Origin: Mansonella perstans
Lineage: Eukaryota; Nematoda; Chromadorea; Rhabditida; Onchocercidae
Direction of reading: 5' to 3'
Length of the DNA: 64,000 bases
Assembly (NCBI GenBank): GCA_037074765.1
Contig: JBAMDO010000031.1
Coordinates: 62,001-126,000 of the forward strand
Part shown: in pieces, positions 39,201 to 51,213 of the stretch
How the letters are laid out: each line of letters begins with the position of its first letter
Position numbering within the stretch: position 1 is the first letter of the stretch
Translations under genes and position numbers: made by a program
The notes under the pieces: model-generated
The model's database searches: none
What the model saw: only the letters and a program-made list of their open reading frames with translations
What the model was told of the DNA's origin: nothing

Positions 39201-42200
39201 AACCAATCACCATTGCTTGATATAAGATATACATTTTAGATATGCTTTTATTATTTTGACAGACGTGCTGAAAAAATTGAAAACAGAAAGGATCCAGTGT
39301 TACTGACTAGAACCAATCATTCAATTAGCTTACTTCATAGTCGGCAAGCAAGTCGACCGTATTTGCAATAGAAGAGGAAATCCATCGACGTCTTTGGTTA
39401 AAAAATTCACGGAAACCTTCCGGTGCATACGTTTCAGCGTCTGCAACCGCGTCATACTCTATTCGATAGCCTTGCTTTAGGAGCAATGTTGATAGCCAAC
39501 GATCCTCACCCTTAATAAAATGTTGTGCTCGCAATGGTGCTCAAACACATAGCGCTCAAAAAGCTTTCAGAAGAACTGTAATGCATTAATAAGAGTGCTT
39601 GCCTGATCGTACTGCACAAAATGACGTGCTTCAGAGGCAGTCGTAGTATACTTGTGCATGACATTATCATTCATCAGAGCGGAGGCACGAAAAAGCGAGA
39701 AGCAACCTGGTGCACACAGCACACATCCAAAGATATGTTCTGCCGCCTTCTGGAACCAGTGGCAAATAGCATACTCAAACTTTTGATACCATACTATCAT
39801 GCCTGAAAATTGTATATTGCTACTACTCACATTAAATTATTGCTTGCTTTTAGCGCCATTGACTTTTCTGCCCACTCTGAATCGGTATAAACAAATTTTG
39901 AACGGGTAAGATCAAAAGGGAAATGACCTTCGCCAATAGGATGAATCCGCCCACAGGCACAACCGATCTCATTTTTCACATTCATCAATTTTAACAACTT
40001 CATAACCGCTGATGGTTCAAACTTGGAATCGCCATCAATAGCCAAAATATATGTATTGTTTGCTTCCAGTTGACAATCTTCCACACTCATATGAGAATCC
40101 ATAATTCGGTGACCGATCAGGTAGTACAGGTACATCACCTGAAAGTTTACATCATCCATTTGGCCTCAACTAATTTGATATTGACGAATACGTTTATTGA
40201 CGAATACTACCTGCGACCAACGTTTTTTATGACGAACAAGTTGCTTATCCTTCATATGGACAAGGAATAATGTGCCTGCTGGCAGACGCATTACCAGTCT
40301 TCCACCATAGGCAGTATTAATAAGCACATGGTCATTTGCAACACTTTTCTCGTCAGTGCTTTCATTTCTGGAACATCCCATAATATAGTGTTCTTACAAG
40401 TGACAGCACCAGCATACTTGATAAAAACTTCTGAAAAGAAAAAGCTCACTGTATAAGTTCCAATAAGAGATGAAAAAAAGTTTGGAAAAAGCCATTCGGA
40501 GCACGACCACATTCAATTTGTTCTTCCCAAGCATCGTCAAAGAAGATATGTACTGCAACTTGCTTTCATTTCCACTTGCACACCAATTGAATGCCAGACA
40601 AATCAAGTTAATAACAATAACCTTCCAATCTATATTTCATATTACTGCAACATCGTCTTTCCGTCAGCATAAGGGATTGTTGTTTGTCAAGCCTGAAATA
40701 TCCGGTTGTAATCTACTTAAAGTTAGTTTACTTCGCTGAGGAAAATACTTTATAATGGATTTCAGCATCTGCATCATTTCATTTCGCGTTTCGTGCCACA
40801 TGGTCGCACAAACATATAACGTCACAGTTTTATCAGTTTCATCATTGATTATTCGAAGATCGCCAACATCAAGTTCTGCTTTGTCCGATGACCAACAATC
40901 ACTATCCATTTTCTAAATGAACTCAAAGGCTTTAGACACCTGACTGATAAAATATCATTGGAAATTTTATGCAAAGAGCTGGACAAAAAAAGCTTTAAAT
41001 ATTGTTTTTTACCTTTTTATTGAGGAAGATTCGATATACTACCAGCGATTGTTCGATCATCAATCCATTCATCACAGTTGTGATAGTATCAAATCTTCAA
41101 AAGTCTACTATCAGTAGAATTCTGCCCCAATAAGTATTTTTACACTTTTGATTTATATTTCTGACAATTTAAAATAACTTACACATCATCATCAGCATCA
41201 AATTTAGGCGTCCTGACATGTTGGTAAGCCCAATATAAATAAGTTAGCAACCAAACAAAACCAAAACATATCTCCGGTAATGATTTTTGCGACAACTTCC
41301 AAGTCAAGCAGTGCCACCGCAGTTCATAAGTAGACAAATATCCGCTAATGGAACATGCAGGAGTGATGAAACATGTCCCAATGAACATTATTGTAAGCAG
41401 TGGTACAACAATCAAAAGCGGATGTAGTACAGCTAGGACCCTCATCGACAATGCAGATAACAGGCGCGATATAAATCGCAAGACAAAATTTAGGAATACA
41501 ATCCATAAAGCGACAGTATATCTGGAGAATAAACTAGGCGATGTCAAAAGCGATGAACAAAATATGACTTCTGATACTATCTTAATAATAATGAAACCAA
41601 ATAATATCTGTTTTTATTCTCAATTTTGGGATTCCAGCTATATCGTCAACCATCATTGATTCAATTTTTCCCAAATGGTACATGGAAAGACGCTTACAAA
41701 GCAGTGGTGCTTTCTGAGGCAGACATTTCAATCAACGATTTCTTCACAGTTTTAAATGGCAGATATTGGAGCTTCGCAATCCACATCACTACACTCGAAA
41801 TGAATATGCGTAGAAGTGACACCATGAGTCGTGTCATTGAACTCATTTTCCGCGTCCCATACTTCAACTGTAAAAATGACAGAACTAAAGCAGTTATTCT
41901 TCCGGAGGATCTTCAACTTTTGATATCAAAATTACCTTCAAATGAAACAAATTACAGTTAACAGTTCAATAAAGCTTTGTTCACATACTTGATACAAATA
42001 GCGGTAGCCCGATATAGCATGACCTTCATTGATCCATAATTCCCAGAAGCCAAATGATGATAAAATTAAACCGATAGGCAGACCGACGTATTTGAAGAAT
42101 GGTACGGCAGTTATACTCCACAAATAACAGGAAGCAAATACAACCAAAAATATCACCGAATAAATACATGAACGCAGCAGCAATTTCAATCTCTTCTTCA

Positions 42201-43446
42201 AAGTCCTATATTTTTGTCATCATTAGAGTTTGAAATTATACGATTATTTTGATAATCATGATATCAACTGCTGAATCAAAAAGCTAAAAAGTTACTTACC
42301 ACACTGGATCGAAAGAACGACGGGCCAATTCCTTGATTTTTAGATAAAGTGGGACGAATACTGCAGAGACCGATAGAATCAAGCAGTGCAGTGGATCCAG
42401 TGACGGATAAACATGGAAAAATAAAATGGCCATGCCTATGGATCGGCAAGATTCCAATATAAGAAGCTGAATAAAAATTAAAACGTTACGAAAGAAACGA
42501 AGAAAAATAGAAAAGCTTACCGATAATGTTGCACCTTTCCGCTCCTTCGGACATTTGCATATTCTGTATAGCGATTGAATCACTGCCATTACATCCGGCA
42601 CATTTTGAATAAGCCACAAAGCACAAACGACAGACACTGTCACTTCTGTACTTCTCATCTTTGCTAAAAATGGATGGCATAACAAGTATTTTGTATTATT
42701 AGGCTTGGCTGGCAGTTTCCTTGAAACCACCTAATGCTTGACTAAGAAATAGGTTACAAATTGTTTTCATTAAATATCAATAGGTCTTCTTGATAAGTAT
42801 TTCAGACTCATTTAAATACTTTCAACGAAAAGGAGATAACCTTTTCCAATATAGCACTTTCTTTCAAAATGATTTCCTGGAGTTTTCAGCTCAATACTGG
42901 TTGCCAACAAAATGACCACCAGTTTGGATGTCGCTGCTCCAAAAATCAAGAACAAATTTGACAACAGAAATATAAGAAACTGAAACAAACGAAAAGAGCT
43001 TTCACTAATGCTAGAGCAAAAAAAGGATCATGAATCATGATTCATATCTCTTTTCCTGCTTCATCATTTTTTGCGTACTGCAAATTCGTCATTTTCCTAT
43101 CCTTGCTGGAATTCTTACCAGTCAGAATCCGGTCTACATACTGCTGCTGATTGAATTAACCATGATGGAAGAGATTTTGAAAGAGGCAAGCATGAATATT
43201 TACAAAATTAACTATCATATTAGCAATTCTATTAAATGAACCAATCATGAACTTTGAGAGTTTGGAGGAGAATAAGTTTGGTGGTTGAAATAAAATTCAT
43301 CCGGAATGACTCACCTTGAAAATCTGCAGAGTTTTTACCATCCATGGAGTGAGCTCATTGTGTAAATGATATTCACGTGAATGGGATCGGTAAACATCCC
43401 ATCTTGACTTGAAACCATCCCATTTCGAAAATGTCATGGATAACAT
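36283..43446 (-). CDS. Chitin synthase (family 2 glycosyltransferase)
   Basis: Multi-pass membrane enzyme that polymerises UDP-N-acetylglucosamine into chitin, used by nematodes for eggshell or pharynx. Exons 5' to 3': 43315-43446, 42858-42979, 42521-42663, 42300-42466, 41989-42205, 41698-41867, 41185-41521, 40749-40912, 40622-40692, 40450-40558, 40398-40430, 40211-40367, 39928-40138, 39603-39802, 39334-39510, 39151-39266, 38755-38945, 38541-38639, 38334-38490, 38053-38259, 37865-37935, 37633-37800, 36967-37132, 36601-36779, 36283-36450. The N-terminal third is membrane helices. The catalytic part has VTLYVCATMWHETRNEM, HIFFDDAWE, LAIDGDSKFEP, ACGRIHPIG, GEDRW and the hallmark QRRRW. After it come membrane helices with WGTRE, a short predicted coiled coil (EVQEIKKKVANMETELQGL in 38053-38259), EDEFWNGMIEQYL, PLEFTEEET and more helices. 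The junction 39603/39510 uses a GC donor. I cannot decide between the nematode CHS-1 and CHS-2 types. Start ATG lies one base after an AG acceptor. The extreme C-terminus (read-through to 36283) and a few 5' junctions are less certain. Confidence 0.94.
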
Positions 43447-43460
43447 TCTGAAACAAAGAA

Positions 43461-43576
43461 AAACTTCTTCTGGTCAACTATCTACCCCTATGCAGAGGTA
43501 ATATACCGTTGATGCATCAACAATTCTAGAAACTTCTTCTGGTCAGCTATCTACCCCTACGCAGAGGTAATATACC
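43461..43576. repeat. Duplication of 47 bp just upstream of the chitin synthase start
   Basis: Copies at 43461-43507 and 43530-43576 share the core cttctggtcaactatctacc and the end gcagaggtaatatacc, 69 bp apart. They sit 15-130 bp upstream of the chitin synthase ATG, in the 5' UTR intron or promoter. Confidence 0.85.
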
Positions 43577-45017
43577 TGCGGGATTGGGCGAAATTTCATT
43601 TATCGACGTAAAAGTTTTCGTATTAATATCAGTCTGACTAATAAGCGTAACTCGAAATTATATTAGAGTTAGCTAGTGACGCGATTATGCAATATAACTT
43701 AACAAGCCAGTGTTGAATGAGTTGGAAATATTCAAATGTAGTGCATGGGAATACCTGCGTTTACCTGCAATGACGGATTTAACCATATCTTGATCATCCC
43801 TCAGGTAATGTGATTTATGTTGGAAGCAATTCGTCGTTTAATCTGTGTGACATTGCTCGATTTTACATTTAGTTTATATTTCATAGGTGGATGAACAAAT
43901 GTTCTTATTTATGTGTTGGTGTAGGAATCGCTTCTAAATGTGTTGCAATAATTTGAAACTACGTTTAAGTAGTAGCATGAAAATTATAATGAGGTCAAGG
44001 ATACTCACCCCCAACTAGTGGTCTTTGTCACCTCTCTCTTTCTGTCCCCTGCTCTTCGCTCAATTCAGTTGCATCCAAATTTGAAATTTCATGCATTCTT
44101 TTTTTCTGCATCATTTTTTATGCCAATTTCCCTGGACAGTCATTGCACTGCTCATTATATCGCCATAGTAGTATTGATGTTCTGTTCCAAGTTTTGGCAC
44201 TTTTTTCATTTGCTAAGACATTCGTTTCTAACTAATATTCATCTTGAGTAGTTCACCTTACCAAGTAAAACAGTAAAAGCCTAAATAGTCAATTATTGAG
44301 ATGGCCAATTCCAAAAATCCTTCGCTTGCATAGTTTCGAATTGATAGGAAACTCTCATTGATAATTGAAATGACCGTCAAATGCTTCTGCATGACTTGTG
44401 ACTCCATGTTCTCTCTCTGTTGTTCATTTCAGATCAATTTAACCTCCAAATAAAAAGTCTAAAAACTGTTAGACATGTCAGGAGTTATCATTGATATGCT
44501 GTCATAAGAGAATTGGATTCTTCTTGAATGTTTAAATGGAGCAAACATTTTAAAATTTCAAGCCATTCAAGAATTTGTATTTGAGATGTGAATGAAATTG
44601 ATAAGTACTTATTTTTCATCTTTCGTGCTATCTTTCATTTTTTCAGTAAATGATAACAACGATACTGACCTCTTATGCTGACCTCTAATCCAGCGATATT
44701 TGAATTTTGCAACTGAGTGCGAAATCATCAGCACACTGTTATGTGAATACTTCATAATTTAACAATTTTTTCTTGTCATAATTAAAATTTATAAGGATGT
44801 AATTTGAAATGAAATGAAGAGTAATTTACTTTTAAATTCACTGAGCAGCCTGTTGTTGATATGCGCAACACGGGTGATCCACTGCTGTCATCGATTCATA
44901 TCGTCAAAATTTCGATTTTTTTTTTTTTTGGAGCCACCCAGAATATCTGACTCACGTAATTTTATAGTGAGTAACTGAGAAAACAGTCAGCAACCATTGC
45001 GTTTTATAATAGAAATT

Positions 45018-45443
45018 TTACGATGTGATATCTTTGAGGATGCTATCAATCATATTTATCAGAGTGTTAGGTAGATGATTCACGCTCTCAGCACATTGAA
45101 ATTTTGTTTCAGAATAGATATATTTTCTATGTTTGATTTTTATTTTTACATCAAAGACATAGTTTGTTGTGTACGCGTAATTAGATCGCCATCTGATTAG
45201 GCACAATGAATTTGTTATCGGAAATGTGATCAGAAAATTTTTACTTGGAATAGTGACTTTGGAATTTAAATCATTGATGTAGTCGAACAATAATCTCGTC
45301 GTCCAATCCGGTTCAAGTAACAACACAGTATTGATGATAAACTCAAAATGCTCCTTCTTTTGAAATTTTTCCGGGTTAGCTTCCAACACTTGTCTGTCCA
45401 GTCGCTCCCTCTTTTGAGATTTTTCCGGGTTAGTTTCCATCAC
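45018..45443 (-). CDS. Orphan single-exon open frame, 141 codons
   Basis: Uninterrupted minus-strand frame starting at ATG 45443. The N-terminus holds two diverged copies of a charged element (NPEKSQKRERLD and NPEKFQKKEHFE), followed by a hydrophobic, aromatic-rich body with no recognised domain. No signal peptide is seen. Its length is notable in such AT-rich DNA, but there is no family match from memory, so it may be spurious. Confidence 0.3.
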   Translation of the reverse strand: MMETNPEKSQKRERLDRQVLEANPEKFQKKEHFEFIINTVLLLEPDWTTRLLFDYINDLNSKVTIPSKNFLITFPITNSLCLIRWRSNYAYTTNYVFDVKIKIKHRKYIYSETKFQCAESVNHLPNTLINMIDSILKDITS

Positions 45444-45654
45444 TTATTTGTCCAACAATCTTTACCGCATTTTTTCAACAACCACTTCATTTTTACAGTG
45501 GTTTGAAGCCTTGCATCATTCCTTTCTTTCCTATTGTTGCTCTATCAAACTCTTCTGTCTTTTCTTTTCATTGGACAACTTTCTCGTAGTTCGATACTTT
45601 TTAGTTATACTGCCTACTTAGAAACATAGGTAGAATGAACAAATATGCAAAATA

Positions 45655-45940
45655 TATATAATATTGTACATGGTAATATCACTAAATCACTAAATATAAT
45701 ATTTATTGTAAATGGTAAGATATTATATTATTAAATATATTATTGTACATGGTAATACAAGGTAATATATTATATCATTAAATATAATATTTATTATACA
45801 TGGTAGTATATTATAGCATTAAATATATTTATTGTACATGGTAATATATCATTAAATATATTGTTTATTGTATATGGTAATATATTATATCATTAGATAT
45901 AATATTTATTGTACATAGTAATATATTATAGCATTAAATT
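45655..45940. repeat. AT-rich tandem repeat
   Basis: Diverged units of about 40-50 bp built from aatatttattgtacatggta and ttatatcattaaatat, about 6 copies. Almost pure A/T with a recurring gtacatgg island. Confidence 0.85.
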
Positions 45941-46452
45941 ACAAGAAATATTGGCAGGAAAAAATCCTATGAATTTCTATATCAATGAATGCTTATCGAA
46001 TGTGAAATTTGAAAAATATAAGTGTGAAATGGTGTGGGAGGTCATCAAGACCCTACGATTTGTTTTACTGAGCGGTGAACGTGGAGGGTTTGTGGTATGA
46101 TTCCCGATTGAGTTTCTTTTATGTTGATCACTTTCTCTTGATTTCTTTTTGCCAAAATGATGGTCCACTTTCATGGTTTCTTTCGAAATTTTCTTTGATT
46201 CAAACGGTTTCATTTTTCATTTCCGTGCCACATCTTCACTTTTCTCTCAAGAAACCTTTCATTTCCCTTTCCGGGCATTCGCAACAAATGAAGTGCAGCG
46301 AATTGATATCAGTTACTTCGTGTAGTTTCAAAAGACTCTTACAACTATTATTAAATGAAACAGCCACTGATCGAGAGAATAGACACTGAGACCATACAAC
46401 AAACTTTTTCTCTCCATAACACGTAAATATCATAAGCAGCAAAGTGAAGTAT

Positions 46453-46575
46453 AGGTAAGATTTCTGCTTCTATAATATGAAATATATCACTGTGCTGCAT
46501 AGGTAAGATTACTGCTTCTATAATATGAAGTATATCGGTTTGCTGCATAGATAAGATTACTGCTTTTATAATATT
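46453..46575. repeat. 48-bp tandem repeat, 2.6 copies
   Basis: Unit beginning aggtaagattactgcttcta repeats at 46453, 46501 and 46549 (partial). A multiple of three, it keeps the minus strand open as a 16-residue repeat. Each unit starts with an aggtaag donor-like sequence. Confidence 0.9.
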
Positions 46576-47581
46576 TCTCACAACATTGTCGTATAAGCTG
46601 AGTGAAAAGTATTTATTATATGGCAATGGTAGCTACTATTTTTCCAGGTTACATTTCGTATGTCTTATATCCGGTTCCCTCCATTTGCTCCCACTCGACA
46701 GCATTTTAAAACACAAAAAAAGACTGTCTGTATATGTGGTACGACCGAGAAGGTATAACGGTGTTGGTGTTTCCTTCTCCACCACAACAACAGGCGTAAT
46801 TTTTTATACTGATGCATCCTTCTTCCTCGTTTTTTTTTTTTTTTTTTTTTTCCAGATATCCTGCATAAATTTTCAATACATTTTATGCGCAGCTATAGCG
46901 GGATAAAAATTACATGAAATCCGCAGCAGCAGATTACTGTAAGTGCCGCACCGTAAGTGTCGTCTTTATCCGACTTGATATTTGGTGTAAAGTATTAACA
47001 TTAATTGATTAATGATTGATTAATGTGTTATTGATTAATGATGCTTTTTTTTGTCTGTGATTTTTGTCATTAGTAGAAGAGAAGAGAAGTGATCATTGAT
47101 TACGTTGAGAAAACATTGAACGAACTTCATTAACTTACCACTCTATCCTTCTGTTGTTTCTTTTTGGTCAATTTTATAGTAAATATATTATAAGGGAAAT
47201 GAAATTTTGTTATATATGTTGTTTTAATGCATTCTTGCTGCTGGCAGAGTAGTAGCACAAATGTCGTCTATATGTCATTTCAACATTCAATGATTTCTCT
47301 TATCACTCAAGTCGATTAGTATGACCATGAAATTGAGCAGAATTACCTTGAATTTCAAGGTGGAATTCCTGAGAAAGCATATTGAAAAGTAGCATGGAGC
47401 ACAGTGATGGTCATACTAAATGGTCATATGGTCATACGGTCACTCCTAAGAAAGCATGCTACAGAAGTAGCATGGAGCACACGGAGTGATTCGGTGATAT
47501 GCTATCCGTGTTCTGCAATATGAAACAATTTCGGTCTTCAGTGCTTCCTTTGCAGGTCATCATCGAACGAACATCAAATAA

Positions 47582-50500
47582 ATGGCTTCGACAAGTAGCT
47601 CACCCTCGTCAAGCGGTTATGGAACATTATCAAAAAACAATACGGTCAGAAATATGCAAAAACAACAAAATTCTGTGTTCGGTAGTTCAACAATGGTACT
47701 TTTTCCACTTTGTTTTCTTGTGTTCATCTACTTGCAATTTCACCGTACGTACTTACGATACATTCAATCTGACATACGGTTATCTTCTACTACAATTTCA
47801 TTTCTGGATTAAATCATAAGCATGGTGCACCAGTTTCATTTCTGGATTAAATCATAAGCATATGGTACATATCGAGTATTGATATGCGTTATCCGAGAAA
47901 TCTGAGATCTAAGAAATTTGATCTTCATCCCAAAGATACTGTTGTTAATTTTAGATGAGCTAGTTCTAAAGCCATTAAGTATTAAAAGCAATCATTGATG
48001 TGTTTTGCTGCTTTTTGGCAGATGGCAGATAAGTTTGTTTAGTGAGTAATAATTCTATGCTATTTTCATGCATGTAGGCATTAAAAGTGCATTACAGAGT
48101 GCAGCACAGAGATGTGAAATCCCTATAAAAGAAATGAATTTTCTCATTCACATAGTTAATGGTAAAGTGTAGAAAAAGCGATGCAGTGAGGGAAGTAATT
48201 TAATGAATCTCATCATCAGAAGAAATGTTAAATTTAGTTGCTCCTCATTGTGCTTCGGTGCAAAATCAAATTCGAAACAAATGTGGTCCAAATTTAGGTC
48301 AAATTAATTCAAGCATATAGTAAATGAGACTGTTGTTTGACCAGTTATTATTTTTATTTGTCTAATAATTTTTGCTGAACTGAAATATTGTATTCCACCA
48401 TTTTCCTACTTTGTACATAAAATTTTCAGATACATTATCCTTTATTAAATCTCACTTTTCAGAATCACATTCATTTGGTGTTCAGCGTCCTTCATATTTT
48501 TTCTAATGGCTTGAACACTTACTTGATTTTGGAATCAAAAATGAAATAACAGGCAGGAAATAGTAATATTGCCGAATTGAAAGTTAATGTTTTTTATTTG
48601 ACAGTATTACACGGTTTTCATGTGACAGTTTGCTATAATTGAGAAAATGTTGACATCTGAAAGCAATTTAGGAACAATTCTATCCTCCGGCATCTTCGGC
48701 ATTTTCCATACTGAAAATGATTCGGTGGATGAAGAGAAAGCTTACTTATCTTTTCGAGATTGCCGAAATAAATGCACTTCCTGTCAATACTATCAGCATC
48801 ACTCAGTGGATACGGTCCTGTCCATTTTCCTTCCTGTCCTTCAATTTTTTCTTATTTTCACATTCTCCTTGTCTTAGCACATTATACGTAATTGTGTAGT
48901 CATCATTTGTCATCACTTATCTTAATTTAAATATCCATTGTTCTTTAGCTGCCTTATAAAATCCTTCTTTCTTCTAAACTAACTATCCAGAATGCAAATG
49001 TCATTATTCGCCTTTTCAATTCGCCAGTTCAAATATCAACACAGATCAACTGTCTGTCTGAGGTTAACAATAATAATGGATAGAAACCACTTGCTCGCTC
49101 TGTGATCATATATAATCAGTCATCTGACTTCAATAAATATTTCACAGTTAGCGACCGAATAGTAGCTACCTTGTGATGGTTATTAACTCCAGGATTGAGA
49201 TTGGTTTTTAATTTCTTCGAGCTTTTAAGTAGTTTTCATTGGTGACACAAAGTTTATGACTTATAACCCGCTACGTAGCTACAGCTTCACTATCAAAGGT
49301 GCTTTGTTGCAAAGACTCATTAATTTGCTATCAGTACTCACGTTTTCGGAAAACTCATTTTTTTTGAAGACAGTTTCATTGCTAAAAGTTCAAGCTAGGC
49401 AATGATTTTCATTAATGTGAGGATACATTTCAAATACTGCACTTGTTCTGATTTCAAAAAATAGTTCTTCTAGGAAACTGCTGCGTTGTGGTCTTTAATT
49501 GCAGAATAGCTCTTGACTCAATTTAAATTTTCACAGTTGATCTTTTTAGCTAACTTTTACAATCAGGATTTCCTATGAATAGCACCCTGGCTACATCCTA
49601 ATATCCAAACATTTAAAGAATAACATTATATTGTTCTGCATAGCGCATGTTGGTATTACCTTGCACTGGTTTATCTGTCACCTCAAAAATGATAAGCAGA
49701 CAATATTCAATAGCTCTCGTTATTCATAGATACACAGGAATCAGAATATACATCAACGAATCGATTTCATTTACAATTTTGATTTGATTGTTAAGTATTA
49801 TCATCATCCATATATATTCATTGCAATAAAAAAAATAGATGAGCAAAGAGGATTATGAAAGGGATCGTATACGATGGCAACAGAAATTGGATGATACTTC
49901 GAAACGCTTAGCTGATGCCGAAATCATCAATTCCGAAATGAATCAAATCAAAGCTGAACTGGTCAACTTTTTTTTAGCTATTTTTTTTGGTACACAATTT
50001 TATTTCTTGTGACTAAACTTATCAGTATCACAGGCATACGCAGCTTCTTGCATTTCTCTTGAAATTTTTAGCGATGATTTGGTGAATTGATTCAATTATA
50101 GAATAAAAAAATTGTTGAAATGGAACGAATACAACGGCCTTTGATCGAGCAAAATCGTCGGTTAACTGAGCGAAATCGCATACTTCAAAATGAAATGAAG
50201 AATTGTGAACAGAAGTTGTGCCACTCGCAGGATGATTTCTTGACTTTGGTTGGTTTTTTCCTTAAAAGCCAATTTGTGCTGTTGCTAGAGACTGCTAGAT
50301 ACTGACTGCTACATGCTGGCACATTTCTGACCTTCTACCAAATTTTAAACGAAATTTTTTAGAAGGATGACTATGAAAGATTGATCAAAGACAATCAGAG
50401 CCTGAAGGAAAGAAGAGCTTTTCCTGAAAAACTGGAAGAATTAGACAGATATAGAAATCAAGTGCTGGAGTACTCCAAATGTATCACTGCACTGAGGCAA

Positions 50501-50940
50501 GCAGGTTTGGTAAGTGTTCCCCCGTATTTGAGACATTTTCTTTCACTTCCCACTGAGTAATTGATGTACATGCATATAGGTTATTGTATACTGGTGAATT
50601 AGTTAGTGGAGATGGCTGATGACTCACAGTGGTAGAAATGAGTTGATTCGGAGGAGTAAAATTCAAAATTAGCCATAAATTTTGATGACAGGAAATAAGT
50701 GGGATGACAGTTGCATCCTGTCCATTCATGTCCTTCAAATTTCAGGAGAAGGATCGCCGTTATGATTTGTTAGTTCAAAAATTCAAAAGATTGAGGAAAT
50801 GCATATCTTCTCGAAAAAATGGCGAAACTGAAGAGGACAGACAATCTTCATTTGGTGGATCTGATTGTTCTGCTGAAAGTTCTATCTCATTGAACACTAT
50901 TACGGAAGACTTAAACGAAGTACTCACAAGCCTGAAATAG
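47582..50940 (+). CDS. Coiled-coil protein 1, unrecognised
   Basis: Exons 47582-47695, 49839-49961, 50102-50248, 50363-50509, 50746-50940, all joined in phase 0; 241 residues. The N-terminus is Ser-rich (ASTSSSPSSSGYGTLSKN). The middle four exons are heptad-rich and charged (IRWQQKLDDTSKRLADAEI, RLTERNRILQNEMKNCEQKL, KLEELDRYRNQVLEYSK), with a basic patch VQKFKRLRKC, and a Ser/Glu tail ending LNEVLTSLK. Predicted to be a dimeric cytoskeletal or scaffold protein; no specific family is claimed. Intron 1 is long (2.1 kb) and may hide another exon near 48650. An AATAAA at 50964-50969 lies 24 bases after the stop. The next gene starts within about 250 bp on the same strand. Confidence 0.72.
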
Positions 50941-51101
50941 TTTTTTTTTTTTTGCAATGGAAAAATAAACTGTGTTTGAATTTCGTTTTAAAAGCAACTC
51001 CTCCCTTCTGGTAATCATTTGAAATCAAAAAAATTAAGATACAGGCATTCCCTAATGCCGAAAAAGTGAAGATAGAAGGCACGGAATTACAACCGCATTT
51101 C

Positions 51102-51213
51102 AAATTGCAGGCAACGGATAAAGATATTCAAATCGCAGGCGCCGGATAAAGATATTCAAATTGCAAGCACAGGATAAAGATATTCAAATTGCAGGCACTG
51201 GATAAAGATATTG
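51102..51213. repeat. 28-bp tandem repeat carrying splice-acceptor motifs, 4 copies
   Basis: Copies at 51102, 51130, 51158 and 51186, unit aaattgcaggcactggataa plus agatattc. Each carries a ttgcag-like acceptor (copy 2 tcgcag, copy 3 ttgcaag). The last copy grades into the first coding exon of coiled-coil gene 2. Confidence 0.93.

Larger units (their letters stand above)
43577..47581. other. Repeat-rich stretch between chitin synthase and coiled-coil gene 1
   Basis: No conserved exon recognised. It holds AT-rich tandem repeats (45655-45940), a 48-bp repeat (46453-46575), an orphan 141-codon minus-strand frame (45018-45443), a T run near 46831 and a diverged duplication around 47375-47490 (agtagcatggagcaca). 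Confidence 0.5.

Noticed and set aside
46351..46626. Minus-strand ORF with repeated ILPMQHSDIFHIIEA-like units
   Set aside because: Explained by the 48-bp tandem repeat at 46453-46575.
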